Below, piece by piece: positions 11,659-21,559 of a stretch of 64,000 nt of DNA. The notes under the pieces are model-generated. The model was not told where the DNA came from. It saw only the letters and a program-made list of their open reading frames with translations, and did not search any database. The first letter of the stretch is position 1; every line of letters begins with the position of its first letter. This DNA comes from Eupeodes corollae. Its lineage: Eukaryota; Arthropoda; Insecta; Diptera; Syrphidae. The translations under genes and the position numbers were made by a program. Location: contig NC_079147.1 of assembly GCF_945859685.1 (NCBI RefSeq), positions 169,925,174-169,989,173 on the forward strand. The letters are read 5' to 3'.

Positions 11659-14600
11659 TTATATAGAAATATTTGATGCTTTTATAAATTCATTAATTAT
11701 TAATATATTTTCTATGGATGGAGCCTTTAAAATTGATATAATAGATTTATTTTTAAGAATATCGTTTATGATGGAACTAGGTAGTGAACATTGTCCTAAG
11801 CCCAAAATGTGTTTTATATCGATGACTGCGTTGCATGTAGTGCAAATCGGAGGGTTTTCTTTACGGAGCAGATGTTGGTGGGTGGAGGATGTGTGACCTA
11901 AACGAAGTCTTATGAAATTTGTGTTCTCGATTTTTGTTGTAGATGTTGGGTAATTTGGCTTGTCTCGTTTTGGGTTAATGGTGACGTAGTGGTGAATATA
12001 TGTTTTCCATTCCTCTTGATTCATTTTTGCATTGCCAATTTGAATAGCGTTAGCTAGGTCTTTTTTAGTGAATGTTTCAAAGAGGTAGAGTGGTGTTTTG
12101 TGAGCCGCAGTAGCAGCTTCGTCGGCATATTCGTTCCCTTGAATTCCTGTGTGACCAGGGGTCCACATTATTTTAAGTTTTTTTGGTGAAAGAATGAGAA
12201 TGTCTCTAATTTTGTTTATAACGGAAACATTGTATTTATCATTACGGATAGCGTTTATAACAGATATACTATCGGTTGTTATAATGTATTTACCCTTTCT
12301 TTTTAGAGAAGTTTTGGCCGCTTCCAATATAGCATGAGCCTCTGCCGTGAAAATAGAAGCTTGTTCGCATAGTAGACCCGTGCTAATGAGCAATCCATTC
12401 TCTTCGACAACCGCGAATGACACGCTTTCGCTTATTTTTGACCCGTCGGTGAAAATAAAAGACCATCCTTTTGATTTCAGTTCGTTAGAGATGTCATTGT
12501 AGATAGCACGGTAGTATCTGTTGTCAGTAATGCCTTTTCGATTGAAGTTAAGGTCTAGAATAAAAGAAGACTCTTTGATTGTCCAAGGTGGATGCAAGGC
12601 CTTATATTTGGAGTAATGTCTCAATGGAAGGTTCAAATCAGTTGCAACTTCAACAACTGTTTCTATTGCGGATGCTATTCTTTTAGGAATATGCCGGCGA
12701 ATTGCTGACTTAAAACAGTTTTCAGCTATAGATCCGGATGAGAACGAAAGTTTGGCAAAGCAGTTTCCTCTTGTTTTTATAATTTGTTCTTCGATTGAGG
12801 GCAGTCCTGCTTCTGCTAATATGTTTTTAATTGGGGTGGTGGGAAAAGCGTTGATACTCCTTCTCGCTGCATGATGATACATCGGTTTGATGATTTTTAG
12901 TGCGGACTTAGGACAACTTCCGTATATACAAAGACCATAATCAATTTTACTAAGTAAAAGGGCTCGGACAACGTTACATAATGTGTTAATATGTGCACTA
13001 CTTTTCTTACATGCTAAATAACTTATAATGTTTCCTCTGTCAGCCAGGCTCTTTTTAAGATTAATTATGTGATCATTCCATTTATATTTTTTATTAAAAG
13101 TAAGACCTAGAATGTTTAGTTTATCAACCGAGTTAATTGTAATATTATCTATATATAGTGTTAGTGTTTGAGAACAAGTTAGTTTTCGGCAAATATGCAA
13201 TATTTTACATTTTTCTAGTGAGAGTTTAGCACCAGATGTATTCGACCAAACAAGAATTTCATTTATCAGGTTAGTGAACATTTCTTTAGTTTTGACTAAA
13301 TCGTTGCATTTACTCAAGACATAGAGGTCATCTGCATAGATGCAATGGTCTAGAAGTTTATGTCTATCTACAATTATTGATAATTCTTGAAAGGCAATAA
13401 GAAACAGGACCACTGATAGCGGGGAGCCTTGAGGAATGCCGTTGTGAAGCTTATATGTTGAAGAGTAGGAGTTGTTAGTTTTTACACAGAATCTTCGGCT
13501 AGTTAAAAATGATTTTACGTATTGTATTATTTTAGGACCTACCCTCCAAGAGTGTAGCTTGTTCAGAACAAGATGTATCCCAATTTTATCAAACGCTTTC
13601 TCAAAGTCAATTGACAGGATTGAAACACGATTCCGGGATGATAGAGCATTTGTTGTGTAGTTATCAATATGTAAAAGTGCATCGATGCAACCCTTTTCTG
13701 GTTTGAAACCAACTTGATTGGGGCTAATTAGATTTTTTCTTTGTGTAAACCATTGAAGACGCCTCGCGATTATTTTTTCCATGATTTTAGAAATACATGG
13801 GATAAGAGAAATTGGGAGGTAGCCGCTAATGGTGGATATGTCTTTTTTAGGTTTTTGAATCGGAATAACACAAGCAATTTTCCAACTCAGAGGTATAACT
13901 CCAGTTGAAAAAATATTGTTATATAAGTTCAGTAGCCTACATTTTATTTCAAGGGGAAGGTTTTTTAGCATCGGGTAAGATACCCTATCCCGACTTGGGG
14001 TTTTACCTTTGAGTTTAGTAAGGCAGCTTTCAAGTTCTTTGAGTTCAATAGGGTTTTCGATATATAGAGCCGAGGTGTCAGTTGTGTGTATTTGCATGTT
14101 TTTATTGATGCAAACGTTTTTTTCTATACAATAACTGACCGGAAAATTAATATCACTCGAGTCTTCAGACCAAATATTAGCAAAGTAATTACAAATTTTA
14201 GAAGGATTAGAGATGGGGCCTTGAGGTGACACTATACATCTTATTATTTTCGAAGGAAAATTTCCTGTTAAACATCGGATGTTGCTCCATATTTTTGCGG
14301 TGGTTGAGTTTCTATTTATTGATAAAGTAATTTCATTTAAATTTTTGGCTTTGCTGATTTTAACTTGACGTCGAAAGGCGGCATTTGCTTTTTTATAACT
14401 AATTAAATTTAATTGATTATGGTTTTTTTTAAACTTTTTCCAAGCATTTACTTTAACTAATCTAAGGTTAGCTATTTCCGGAGTCCACCACGGTACAACT
14501 CTTTTATTTATTTTAGGATTAGATTGTGGTATTGATAAGTTAGCAGAATATCGAATTGCTTTAACCAGTAAGGCGGCTTCTTTGTTTAAGTCTGAATATA

Positions 14601-15567
14601 CGGGTTTATTTGCCATGTATTTATTTATGTTAAAGCCAAAACTAGGCCAGTTTGCTCGATCTGTTATAAATTTGGGGGAGTTAATAACTTGTGTATTGAA
14701 TATACCTAAATCAAAAGTTGTAATTAGTGGAAAGTGGTCACTATTGTGAAGGTCGTCTAAAGTGTGGGAAGTTGCTATTGGTAGTAAAGAGCCAGAGCAG
14801 CAGCTAATATCGATATGTGTCAAAGTGTTGTGGGTTGATAAATGCGTGGGCGAACCATCATTTAAAACTGAGAGGTTGGAGCTTAGAATGAAATCTTCTA
14901 TAATAGAGCCTCTAGCGTTAGTTTTGGGCGATCCCCATAGTACACTCCAAGCATTTACATCTCCTGTTAGTAAAACAGGGGTGTTTATATGACACAGAAT
15001 ATCTATTAGGTCATTTTTGTTAAAATTTTGATGAGGTAAAATGTAAATAGAAACAATCGTTAATTTAATGCCAGATTGTATTTCTATAGCAAGGACTAGT
15101 AAGTTAGAGTTAATTGCTATCTGTTTGTGGGGAATGTTATTTTTTATTAAAACAGCAATACCCTGTTTATTCGTAAAGTTTGTTGGAAAATTATGAAAGT
15201 ATCCTATATACGATTTTGGGACAACATGAGTAGATTGAAAAGAGCAGTGCGTTTCTTGCAAGGACATAAAACAAGGTGAATGTTCCTTTATAAGAAGATT
15301 AAGCTCATCGTAGTTATTTGAGTAACCTTTCATGTTCCATTGAAGAACTTTCAGTAAATTTTGGATTTGAAGTGTGCGGTTTACTTTTATTTTCGGTTGT
15401 GATGTTATAGAGGAAGATGATTGTGTGTTGGTGTTAATAATTCGATCCCGCTGTCCGGTAGTCAAGGCGCTTGGGCCATTCCCATGGTCCAAGCGTCTTG
15501 ACAAACGGTCAGCGGGGGTCGCATTTGCGGGAAGTTTATTATAAATCGGATTCTTTTTCATCATCAT
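11659..15567 (-). CDS. I-clade ORF2: endonuclease, reverse transcriptase, RNase H
   Basis: An uninterrupted 1302-residue polyprotein that nicks target DNA, reverse-transcribes the element RNA and degrades the RNA strand. Visible blocks: APE-like endonuclease (VLQWNMKGY about 74-82, QETH 104-107, TGDVNAWS 201-208, HIDIS 251-255, SDHFP 276-280); RT about 520-790 (SIDFEKAFD near 655, HNGIPQGSPLS near 712, YADD 744-747); RNase H about 1035-1155 with Asp in FTDGS (1041), Glu in TAEAHA (1076), Asp in TTDS (1099) and Asp in NEYAD (1149), all four acidic residues present; and a Cys-His block near the C-terminus (CTTCN...H...C). RNase H after RT fits the I clade. Two usually conserved RT positions look changed (LPISL for RPISL, PSRD for PGPD). 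The start ATGATGATG overlaps the end of ORF1 by 29 bases. Probably functional, but untested. Confidence 0.93.
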   Translation of the reverse strand: MMMKKNPIYNKLPANATPADRLSRRLDHGNGPSALTTGQRDRIINTNTQSSSSITSQPKIKVNRTLQIQNLLKVLQWNMKGYSNNYDELNLLIKEHSPCFMSLQETHCSFQSTHVVPKSYIGYFHNFPTNFTNKQGIAVLIKNNIPHKQIAINSNLLVLAIEIQSGIKLTIVSIYILPHQNFNKNDLIDILCHINTPVLLTGDVNAWSVLWGSPKTNARGSIIEDFILSSNLSVLNDGSPTHLSTHNTLTHIDISCCSGSLLPIATSHTLDDLHNSDHFPLITTFDLGIFNTQVINSPKFITDRANWPSFGFNINKYMANKPVYSDLNKEAALLVKAIRYSANLSIPQSNPKINKRVVPWWTPEIANLRLVKVNAWKKFKKNHNQLNLISYKKANAAFRRQVKISKAKNLNEITLSINRNSTTAKIWSNIRCLTGNFPSKIIRCIVSPQGPISNPSKICNYFANIWSEDSSDINFPVSYCIEKNVCINKNMQIHTTDTSALYIENPIELKELESCLTKLKGKTPSRDRVSYPMLKNLPLEIKCRLLNLYNNIFSTGVIPLSWKIACVIPIQKPKKDISTISGYLPISLIPCISKIMEKIIARRLQWFTQRKNLISPNQVGFKPEKGCIDALLHIDNYTTNALSSRNRVSILSIDFEKAFDKIGIHLVLNKLHSWRVGPKIIQYVKSFLTSRRFCVKTNNSYSSTYKLHNGIPQGSPLSVVLFLIAFQELSIIVDRHKLLDHCIYADDLYVLSKCNDLVKTKEMFTNLINEILVWSNTSGAKLSLEKCKILHICRKLTCSQTLTLYIDNITINSVDKLNILGLTFNKKYKWNDHIINLKKSLADRGNIISYLACKKSSAHINTLCNVVRALLLSKIDYGLCIYGSCPKSALKIIKPMYHHAARRSINAFPTTPIKNILAEAGLPSIEEQIIKTRGNCFAKLSFSSGSIAENCFKSAIRRHIPKRIASAIETVVEVATDLNLPLRHYSKYKALHPPWTIKESSFILDLNFNRKGITDNRYYRAIYNDISNELKSKGWSFIFTDGSKISESVSFAVVEENGLLISTGLLCEQASIFTAEAHAILEAAKTSLKRKGKYIITTDSISVINAIRNDKYNVSVINKIRDILILSPKKLKIMWTPGHTGIQGNEYADEAATAAHKTPLYLFETFTKKDLANAIQIGNAKMNQEEWKTYIHHYVTINPKRDKPNYPTSTTKIENTNFIRLRLGHTSSTHQHLLRKENPPICTTCNAVIDIKHILGLGQCSLPSSIINDILKNKSIISILKAPSIENILIINEFIKASNISI

Positions 15568-16954
15568 TTACAGATGGGGGTATAAAATATTTTTTTTGTT
15601 CTAGGAGAGAGTGAGTAATAGAGGATATGGGAGATGCCACTACGTCAGTAGAGACGTCCATAGTTTCAAGCTCGTTGTGTTTTGATTGAGTGGAAGAAAT
15701 TGAAGAAGATGATTGAGTTGTTTCGGTTTTGTTTTGTTGTTTTTGGGAACTAGTTTGAGTTAAATGTGTTTGAACTGTTTTTTGTTGAGAAGTGTTAGTG
15801 TGCTGAGTAAAAGCGGTTTGATTATCTAATGTTTTTGATAGATTAGAAAGAGAAAAATAAGTTGATGCATTTGATAAGTTTGAGAGAGAAGAGGAAGCTG
15901 ATGTGTTGGAGAAATTATATTTTGGTTTTTGAGTTTTATCATTTAGGCTAGGCTTTGCTGTTTTATTTGTATTTGTATTTGATTTTTCACGTGAAGAGGC
16001 ATTATCGGAAGAACTGTTATTACCTACCTTTGCTATTTCAGTATAAGTATTTGCGTTTGTATGAGTTGTATTTGTATTAGTAATTTTATATAGGCGTTGG
16101 GCTTCTGACATGCTACATTTATTTCTAGTTTTTATCGTCAAAATGTCTTTGTTTTTTATATATTTGGGGCATTTAACGGATGAGGATGGATGGGGATCGG
16201 CAGTTGGGGGGCAGTTTGCGCACATCACACGTGTACAACTTTCGGGGGCGTTTTCATGAGGTGGGAGATTGCAAATTGCACAGACTTCATCTTTGGAGCA
16301 CCTTTTGGTGGTATGACCTAGAATTTGGCACTTGCGACAGCGCATTGGGTTAGGGATGTACTCTTTAACCTTTTCTTTATAGAAACCAATTTCCACCGTG
16401 GTCGGTGGTTGGTAGAGGTCAAATGTGAACAACATAAGTCCAGTGGGAATCTGTTTCCCGTCGATTTTTCTGGTGAATTTGTACACATCCGTGACCCCCT
16501 GGGAGGACATTTCAGAAATGATTTCAGATTCGGGAACATTAGTAAGGAATGGTGCAAATACGATACCCTTACACGAGTTAAGATTATCATGGTATTTCAC
16601 TTTAACCGGATACTGGTTGGCTAAATTAGAGATTGCTATAAATTTTTCCGCTATTCTTTTATTCTTTGCAAGAATAAGAATGTTACCATCGCGGAGCTGG
16701 TTAATGCTGTCGTATTCTTTGCTAATCGCGTCTATAGCTTTCTTCAACACAAAAACACTTACACTTGAAAGAGGTTTTTTATCATCTATTGATGAAATTA
16801 GTATAAATTTCGGATTTTTGCTATTTGATTGAGGGTGTTCGGGAAATTCTTCTTGGGACATTATTTGTTTTGTTCGTTTAGGTGGAGGAGAGTGCACGGG
16901 TGGAGAGCTAAGGGGTTTATCCGGAGATAACCCCTTATATCTGTTCCCATACAT
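15539..16954 (-). CDS. I-clade ORF1: Gag-like nucleic acid binding protein
   Basis: An intact 471-residue ORF1 product, expected to coat element RNA and form the ribonucleoprotein with ORF2. A low-complexity Pro/Lys-rich N-terminus is followed by an RRM/PRE_C2HC-like region (about 50-200). Three zinc knuckles follow: CRKCQILGHTTKRC (206-219, CX2CX4HX4C), a second starting CAICN (225-240) and a third starting CANCP (245-262). The C-terminal 200 residues are Ser/Thr/Asn/Gln-rich and probably disordered. The stop falls inside the start region of ORF2, so ORF2 may be reached by termination-reinitiation. No promoter is needed between the ORFs because I elements are transcribed from the 5' end. Confidence 0.9.
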   Translation of the reverse strand: MYGNRYKGLSPDKPLSSPPVHSPPPKRTKQIMSQEEFPEHPQSNSKNPKFILISSIDDKKPLSSVSVFVLKKAIDAISKEYDSINQLRDGNILILAKNKRIAEKFIAISNLANQYPVKVKYHDNLNSCKGIVFAPFLTNVPESEIISEMSSQGVTDVYKFTRKIDGKQIPTGLMLFTFDLYQPPTTVEIGFYKEKVKEYIPNPMRCRKCQILGHTTKRCSKDEVCAICNLPPHENAPESCTRVMCANCPPTADPHPSSSVKCPKYIKNKDILTIKTRNKCSMSEAQRLYKITNTNTTHTNANTYTEIAKVGNNSSSDNASSREKSNTNTNKTAKPSLNDKTQKPKYNFSNTSASSSLSNLSNASTYFSLSNLSKTLDNQTAFTQHTNTSQQKTVQTHLTQTSSQKQQNKTETTQSSSSISSTQSKHNELETMDVSTDVVASPISSITHSLLEQKKYFIPPSVNDDEKESDL

Positions 16955-17123
16955 TTTAGCCCGTTGGGAGAGGGCTGTATAAGCAATTAAATAGGGTTAT
17001 ATATGGAAAGAAAGATAACAGTTTTGGTGAGAAAGGGAGAAAAAAAAATTACTGAAAAGCAAACCGGTTTATAAAGAGAGGGAGATGATAATGCACTAGA
17101 AAGTGAAAGATCGGATTATAAGA

Positions 17124-17159
17124 AACGATGTCTACGCAACGAAAGATAGACGGAGACTG
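17124..17159 (-). promoter_or_regulatory. Putative internal promoter of the I-clade element
   Basis: On the minus strand the element starts CAGTCTCCG, an initiator-like CAGT at +1. The sequence GTAGACATCG appears about 26-34 bases downstream, close to where I/Jockey-type elements carry a downstream promoter element of the RGAC/RGWYV kind. This is inference from position and motif only. Confidence 0.45.
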
Positions 17160-17172
17160 AAGTTGCATAATA
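17160..17172. repeat. Target-site duplication, right copy (I-clade element)
   Basis: AAGTTGCATAATA, identical to 11536-11548. It lies immediately upstream of the element's CAGT start on the minus strand. Confidence 0.85.
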
Positions 17173-17304
17173 AAAAAGGGGTTCCTGGTTCATGTTGGCC
17201 AACTAGGCCTCTTCCTTAAATCCAATTTAAGATCTCCTTGGCCTTAATTTTGCCAAAAAATGCACCAGATATAAAAGAATCCATTTCCAGCATACATATG
17301 TACA

Positions 17305-18230
17305 TTAGGGTGACCGCAACTCCCGAAGAAATTTTTTTTGTCGAATTCGTTACGGGGGAACCCCATAAAATGATCAGCCTTTGCAGATTTTTAGCTAGCC
17401 AAAATTTCAGCTCGATTCGATAACGCTAAATGCTGCCGACACGTGCTCAAAGTTTCAAAAAACTCTTTTTTCTCTGTTTTGCGAAGTAAACTAGCCCTAG
17501 CTCCCAAACAACTGTCCCTATTCTCATTATTTATACAGGGTGTCCCGTAAGTAATGGATAACCCTGAAATGCCGCATAGTAGACTTAATGACCGTCCTGA
17601 AAACTGATAAAAAAAGTTCTATCCCAACCACAAGAAAATCGTGTGGAGGCAACTGCACTTTTTTGACATTTTTATCAATAATGTATTCGGCCCTAGAAGT
17701 TGAAAACTTTTGGTTTTGTTATTAGGACACCATCGTAGAAACCGCAAAGTCCAACAGTTATAATAATTTTCTTCTACTTATGTGTTGGCACAAGTAATGT
17801 AAAATATTCCTGAAAAAAATGATGGAACTTATTCACTTGTAGCCGTGGTATTCAAAAATGTAAAGTAAGAAAAAAAATAAAGCACAGAACAAAAAAATGC
17901 ATATAAATTTTCTTGTGGTTGGGATAGAACTTTTTTATCAGTTTTCAGAACGGTCATAAAGTCTACTATGAGGCATTTCAGGGTTATCCATTACTTACGG
18001 GACACCCTGTATAAATAATAAGAATAGGGACAGTTGTTTGGGATCTAGGGCTAGTTTACTTCGCAAAACAGAGAAAAAAGAGTTTTTTGAAACTTTCAGC
18101 ACGTGTCGGCAGCATTTAGCGTTATCGAATCGAGCTGAAATTTTGGCTAGCTAAAAATCTGCAAAGACTGATCATTTTATGGGGTTCCCCCGACCCAATT
18201 TCGAAAATCGATTTATTGCGGTCACTCTAA
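17305..18230. mobile_element. Fold-back DNA element with long inverted arms
   Basis: The ends read TTAGGGTGACCGCAACTCC on the left and, reverse-complemented, TTAGAGTGACCGCAATAAA on the right. The arms are about 330 bp each: for example tttgcagatttttagctagc and cagggtgtcccgtaagtaat on the left recur inverted at 17985-18160. The roughly 260-bp centre (about 17640-17910) is unrelated sequence. No transposase is present, so it is non-autonomous. Confidence 0.8.
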
Positions 18231-18555
18231 TAGGGTGACCGCAACTCCCGAAGAAATTTTTTTTGTCGAATTCGTTACGGGGGAACCCCATAAAATGATC
18301 AGCCTTTGCAGATTTTTAGCTAGCCAAAATTTCAGCTCGATTCGATAACGCTAAATGCTGCCGACACGTGCTCAAAGTTTCAAAAAACTCTTTTTTCTCT
18401 GTTTTGCGAAGTAAACTAGCCCTAGCTCCCAAACAACTGTCCCTATTCTCATTATTTATACAGGGTATCCCGTAAGTAATGGATAACCCTGAAATGCCGC
18501 ATAGTAGACTTAATGACCGTCCTGAAAACTGATAAAAAAAGTTCTATCCCAACCT
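18231..18555. mobile_element. Truncated second copy of the fold-back element arm
   Basis: It starts TAGGGTGACCGCAACTCCC directly at the right end of the first element and follows the first left arm almost base for base to gttctatcccaacc. It then switches abruptly to RTE sequence at about 18556. Tandem placement of a full copy and a half copy suggests rearrangement or nested insertion. Confidence 0.8.
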
Positions 18556-18790
18556 GGTCCTGGTCTGAAGCCACACTGATGAGGACCTATCAGGTTGTTG
18601 ACGAACGGCTTCAGACGTTCACATAATACGGCAGAAAGGATCTTATGCAATGTCAAGGAGACTGATTCCATCTAAGGAGCCGGTGTTCCTCTCTCCTCTT
18701 CTGCCCGTAGAGCTCGCGAGCAGCTCTGGTCCTTCTGTGCAGCTCCGTTTTGTAGCAGATAGGACTCCCAACAAAATTGAGTGCGTGTTT
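18556..18790 (-). mobile_element. RTE-clade LINE fragment D
   Basis: Words such as ctgatgaggacctatcaggt, gttcacataatacggcag and atgtcaaggagactgattcc match RT-coding sequence of fragment B at 8305-8415. Only a short piece survives. At about 18690-18760 it passes into sequence ending in gagctcgcgagcagctctgg, which resembles part of fragment B near 8820. It is an internally deleted relic. Confidence 0.6.
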
Positions 18791-20590
18791 ATTTACAATA
18801 GCGACTTGATTTAATTTTATATTATATATTATAATACAAAACTGATACCATGGTGATACAAATTTAACTAACCGTTTTTTTATAAATACAAATATAACTG
18901 TCGAAATCGAATATTTTATGAACATAAAATGATATGACATATCCCTAAAATAATTGTATGCAACGAAAAATTACCTTATTGAAAAAACACGAAAACCTAC
19001 AAAAACAACAACAATTAATTATAAATTGTTTTCTACTTAAATATTGAAAGATGAAAGTAAATATTGACTTTAAATTATTTTATCGTACAAAAAATATTGT
19101 TATGAATATTTTGTAAGCAGTGTGGGTCGCATCCCAGCCTATATTTATTATTATTATTTTAGTTATAATTATTAACTTTCAATATTAAATTATTTTTATA
19201 ACAATTGGTTATTTGTTTTTTTTTTAAATTTAATTTATTTAATACAAAATACTGTTGATAACATTTCTCAAAACTTTTAGAAAAAATTAACCTACAGTAA
19301 ATATGTACCTATAGTATTTTTAACCATGCTTGCAATAATATGCTAAACACGAATAACCCATCATGTAAATGTAGTTATACATATACGTATGTACGTACAT
19401 ACATATTTGTATGTTGTTAAAGGTACAAGTTTAAAAAGAAGCTAATCAGTTGGATAGGTACAAATTTGAAAACACTAGCTAATTAGTGCTTCAAACCTAC
19501 TTTACCTACCTACCTAAATATGTATGTACATAACTGCTTTAAAACTGAATTTCCCTACCTATGTACATATGTACATATATGTATATACACCTAACCTACT
19601 GCTTCTTTTCAAAAAATGGAAAAACAAAAATCTATTGCCTATATTTAAATATGTACATCGACACAACTATGTACATATGTAGAATTTTCAACATTTGACA
19701 ACATTATAGGTATCGAGAAAATAAATTTGAATTATTTTTTATTTCATAAATTTGAAATGATATCAAACAAAACCTACATAGTTCAATACATATGAATATC
19801 TTCATGACAAAAACCGTAAACAAATATATTATTACTTACTCCCTTGATTTCTTACGAGAGTGAAAACAATACAACCAACTCCTTTCCTCAACTTGGTTTT
19901 TGATTTAACTTCTGTAGTCTCCACAAAAAATGTTCAGTACTCCGAGCCACGCCTGTAAACCATCAATGAAATAAAAATTCATGTTCCATAAGAGTACTAT
20001 AGTTTTTATATACAAAGATTTTTCGGTGAATTTCAATCAGGAATTTTTTTTAATGACAAAAATTTCTAAATATCGCCTGTCAAAAAAATTCCAATTTTTG
20101 TTTTTAATGGTGAAATGATAGCTATATCTGGCGCGTTAATAACATTTATTCGGATTTCAGCGACTGCTCGTAACAAAACGAACCTAATCGTTCAATCCAT
20201 TAATATCACCATATTTTTACCTGCGGCTCATAGAAAGTATTGCTTTCGTAAAAAATTACGAATTCGAGACTATAATTAAACATTGTATTACGATAGTGGA
20301 AAAGTCGCCCCGATTCGAATTTTCCAAAACAAAAATTTAATAAATTAAGGTTCTTTTGAGAAACGAAGTGTCATTTAAGTTTTGAAGACACTCATTTTGT
20401 AGACACGTTTTTTATGTTTTAAAATTAAAGTACTCTTTGAAAAGATAGGCTTTGGATACAGGAGAAAGTTTGTGGCACCCAGTTGCGCATTTTATTTTAA
20501 ACGTATCATACCATACCATCTTGTATTCATATATTATGCGAATAAGTTAGAATGCTGTCTAATCTCACTAATCCGAATTTCTACTTTTAG
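18791..20590. other. AT-rich intron sequence, nothing recognised
   Basis: It contains A/T runs and several tatgtacatatg-like words but no coding frame, inverted repeat or family motif that I can support. It ends at the last MAU2 splice acceptor. Confidence 0.6.
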
Positions 20591-21044
20591 GCGCTTTCTT
20601 CGTGAAACTCTTAAAATGGCAAATGCTGAGGATCTAAATCGCCTTACATCGTGTTCACTGGTGCTTCTCAGTCATGTCTTCTTAAGTATTGGAAATTCTA
20701 AAGAAAGTATGAACATGGTAACTCCAGCAATGCAATTAGCTTCAAAAATTCCCGATATTCATGTCCAGTTATGGGGAAGCGCTATACTAAAAGACCTTCA
20801 TCGAATGTCTAAAGATATGCAGCACGAAAAAGAAGCTTATGCGAATCATGTCAAGTACTCAGAGAATCTGATTGCCGATCAAAGGAAAAGCGTTACAATG
20901 CCGCAACATGCTCTTATCAATTGGTTTAGTGGGGAACCTATTGTTACATCAGAATCTAATACGATAAGCTCAGGAATTGTAGGACAAATGATGATTGTTC
21001 CTCAACATGCCACAACTCCAAATCAAACATACGAGCAGTTCTAG
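20591..21044 (+). CDS. Mau2: MAU2 cohesin loader subunit, last exon
   Basis: The exon starts after ctacttttag and supplies the last base of the Lys codon split at 2258. The frame RFLRETLKMANAEDLNRLTS, then SLVLLSHVFLSIGNSKESMN and AMQLASKIPDIHVQLWGSA, is the conserved C-terminal TPR region of MAU2. The last part is less conserved (ALINWFSGEP, then Ser/Thr-rich sequence) and stops at tag 21042-21044. This gives 150 residues from this exon. The open frame extends upstream to 20472 only because the intron end lacks a stop. A polyadenylation signal follows 49 bases after the stop. Confidence 0.92.
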
Positions 21045-21092
21045 GCAGCTTACCTGGATTGCAAATACTTTATATAATTGTAATGTATCTGT

Positions 21093-21098
21093 AATAAA
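21093..21098 (+). promoter_or_regulatory. Mau2: MAU2 polyadenylation signal
   Basis: AATAAA in ctgtaataaaaaaaagaac, 49 bases downstream of the MAU2 stop. It implies a short 3' UTR. Confidence 0.65.
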
Positions 21099-21559
21099 AA
21101 AAAGAACTAAAACATCTCGGTTTATGTTATATCCTTATTAAAACGACGCTATCCTTCAGTAGAGTGTTCAAAGTCCCCCAAAAAGCACAGAACAATAGGG
21201 GATTTTTGTCTTTTTATTCATACCCATGTGTTGGGAAAGTGTAAGTTAATTACACTAAAATAATTATGTAAGTACAATAGAAGCAGAGATAAGAAACTAT
21301 ACAGATGTCTCATCCCCATACAAAAAAATGTCTCATGTTTTTTTTTTAAATTTATTTGTATCATTAATTGCAATTTAAAATTCTAAATAGTAGATTTTAT
21401 GAAAGCATTAACAAAAATGTCCATCAACCTTCTTAAGTATACATATTAGGTTATAATACAATAAATTTATTTCTTAATTTTTTTTATTAAATTGGATTTT
21501 TTTTAGAAATATCATGGTAGCGCTGTTAATTTCGTTGGGTTATTTTATTATGTATGTAC

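Larger units (their letters stand above)
11549..17159 (-). mobile_element. Complete I-clade non-LTR retrotransposon
   Basis: The element is bounded by a perfect 13-bp direct repeat, AAGTTGCATAATA, at 11536-11548 and 17160-17172. On the minus strand it starts CAGT, as I factor and Jockey-type elements do, carries two long intact ORFs, and ends in a TAA-rich triplet tail (plus strand attattattattatt just after 11549), the hallmark 3' end of I elements. At 5.6 kb it is full length for the clade. It lies antisense in the MAU2 intron. Intact ORFs, clean duplication and full length together suggest a recent insertion. Confidence 0.93.
2259..20590 (+). other. Mau2: MAU2 intron, 18.3 kb, filled with transposable elements
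   Basis: The interval runs from the GT at 2259 to the AG at 20589-20590 (ctacttttag), and the codon phase is correct across it. Its identified contents are RTE fragments, a LOA fragment, a complete I-clade LINE and a fold-back element. The LINEs all lie antisense to MAU2. The stretch 2259-3360 and most of 18790-20590 show nothing beyond AT-rich sequence. Around 19370-19690 there are runs built from tatgtacatatgta-like words. Confidence 0.85.
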
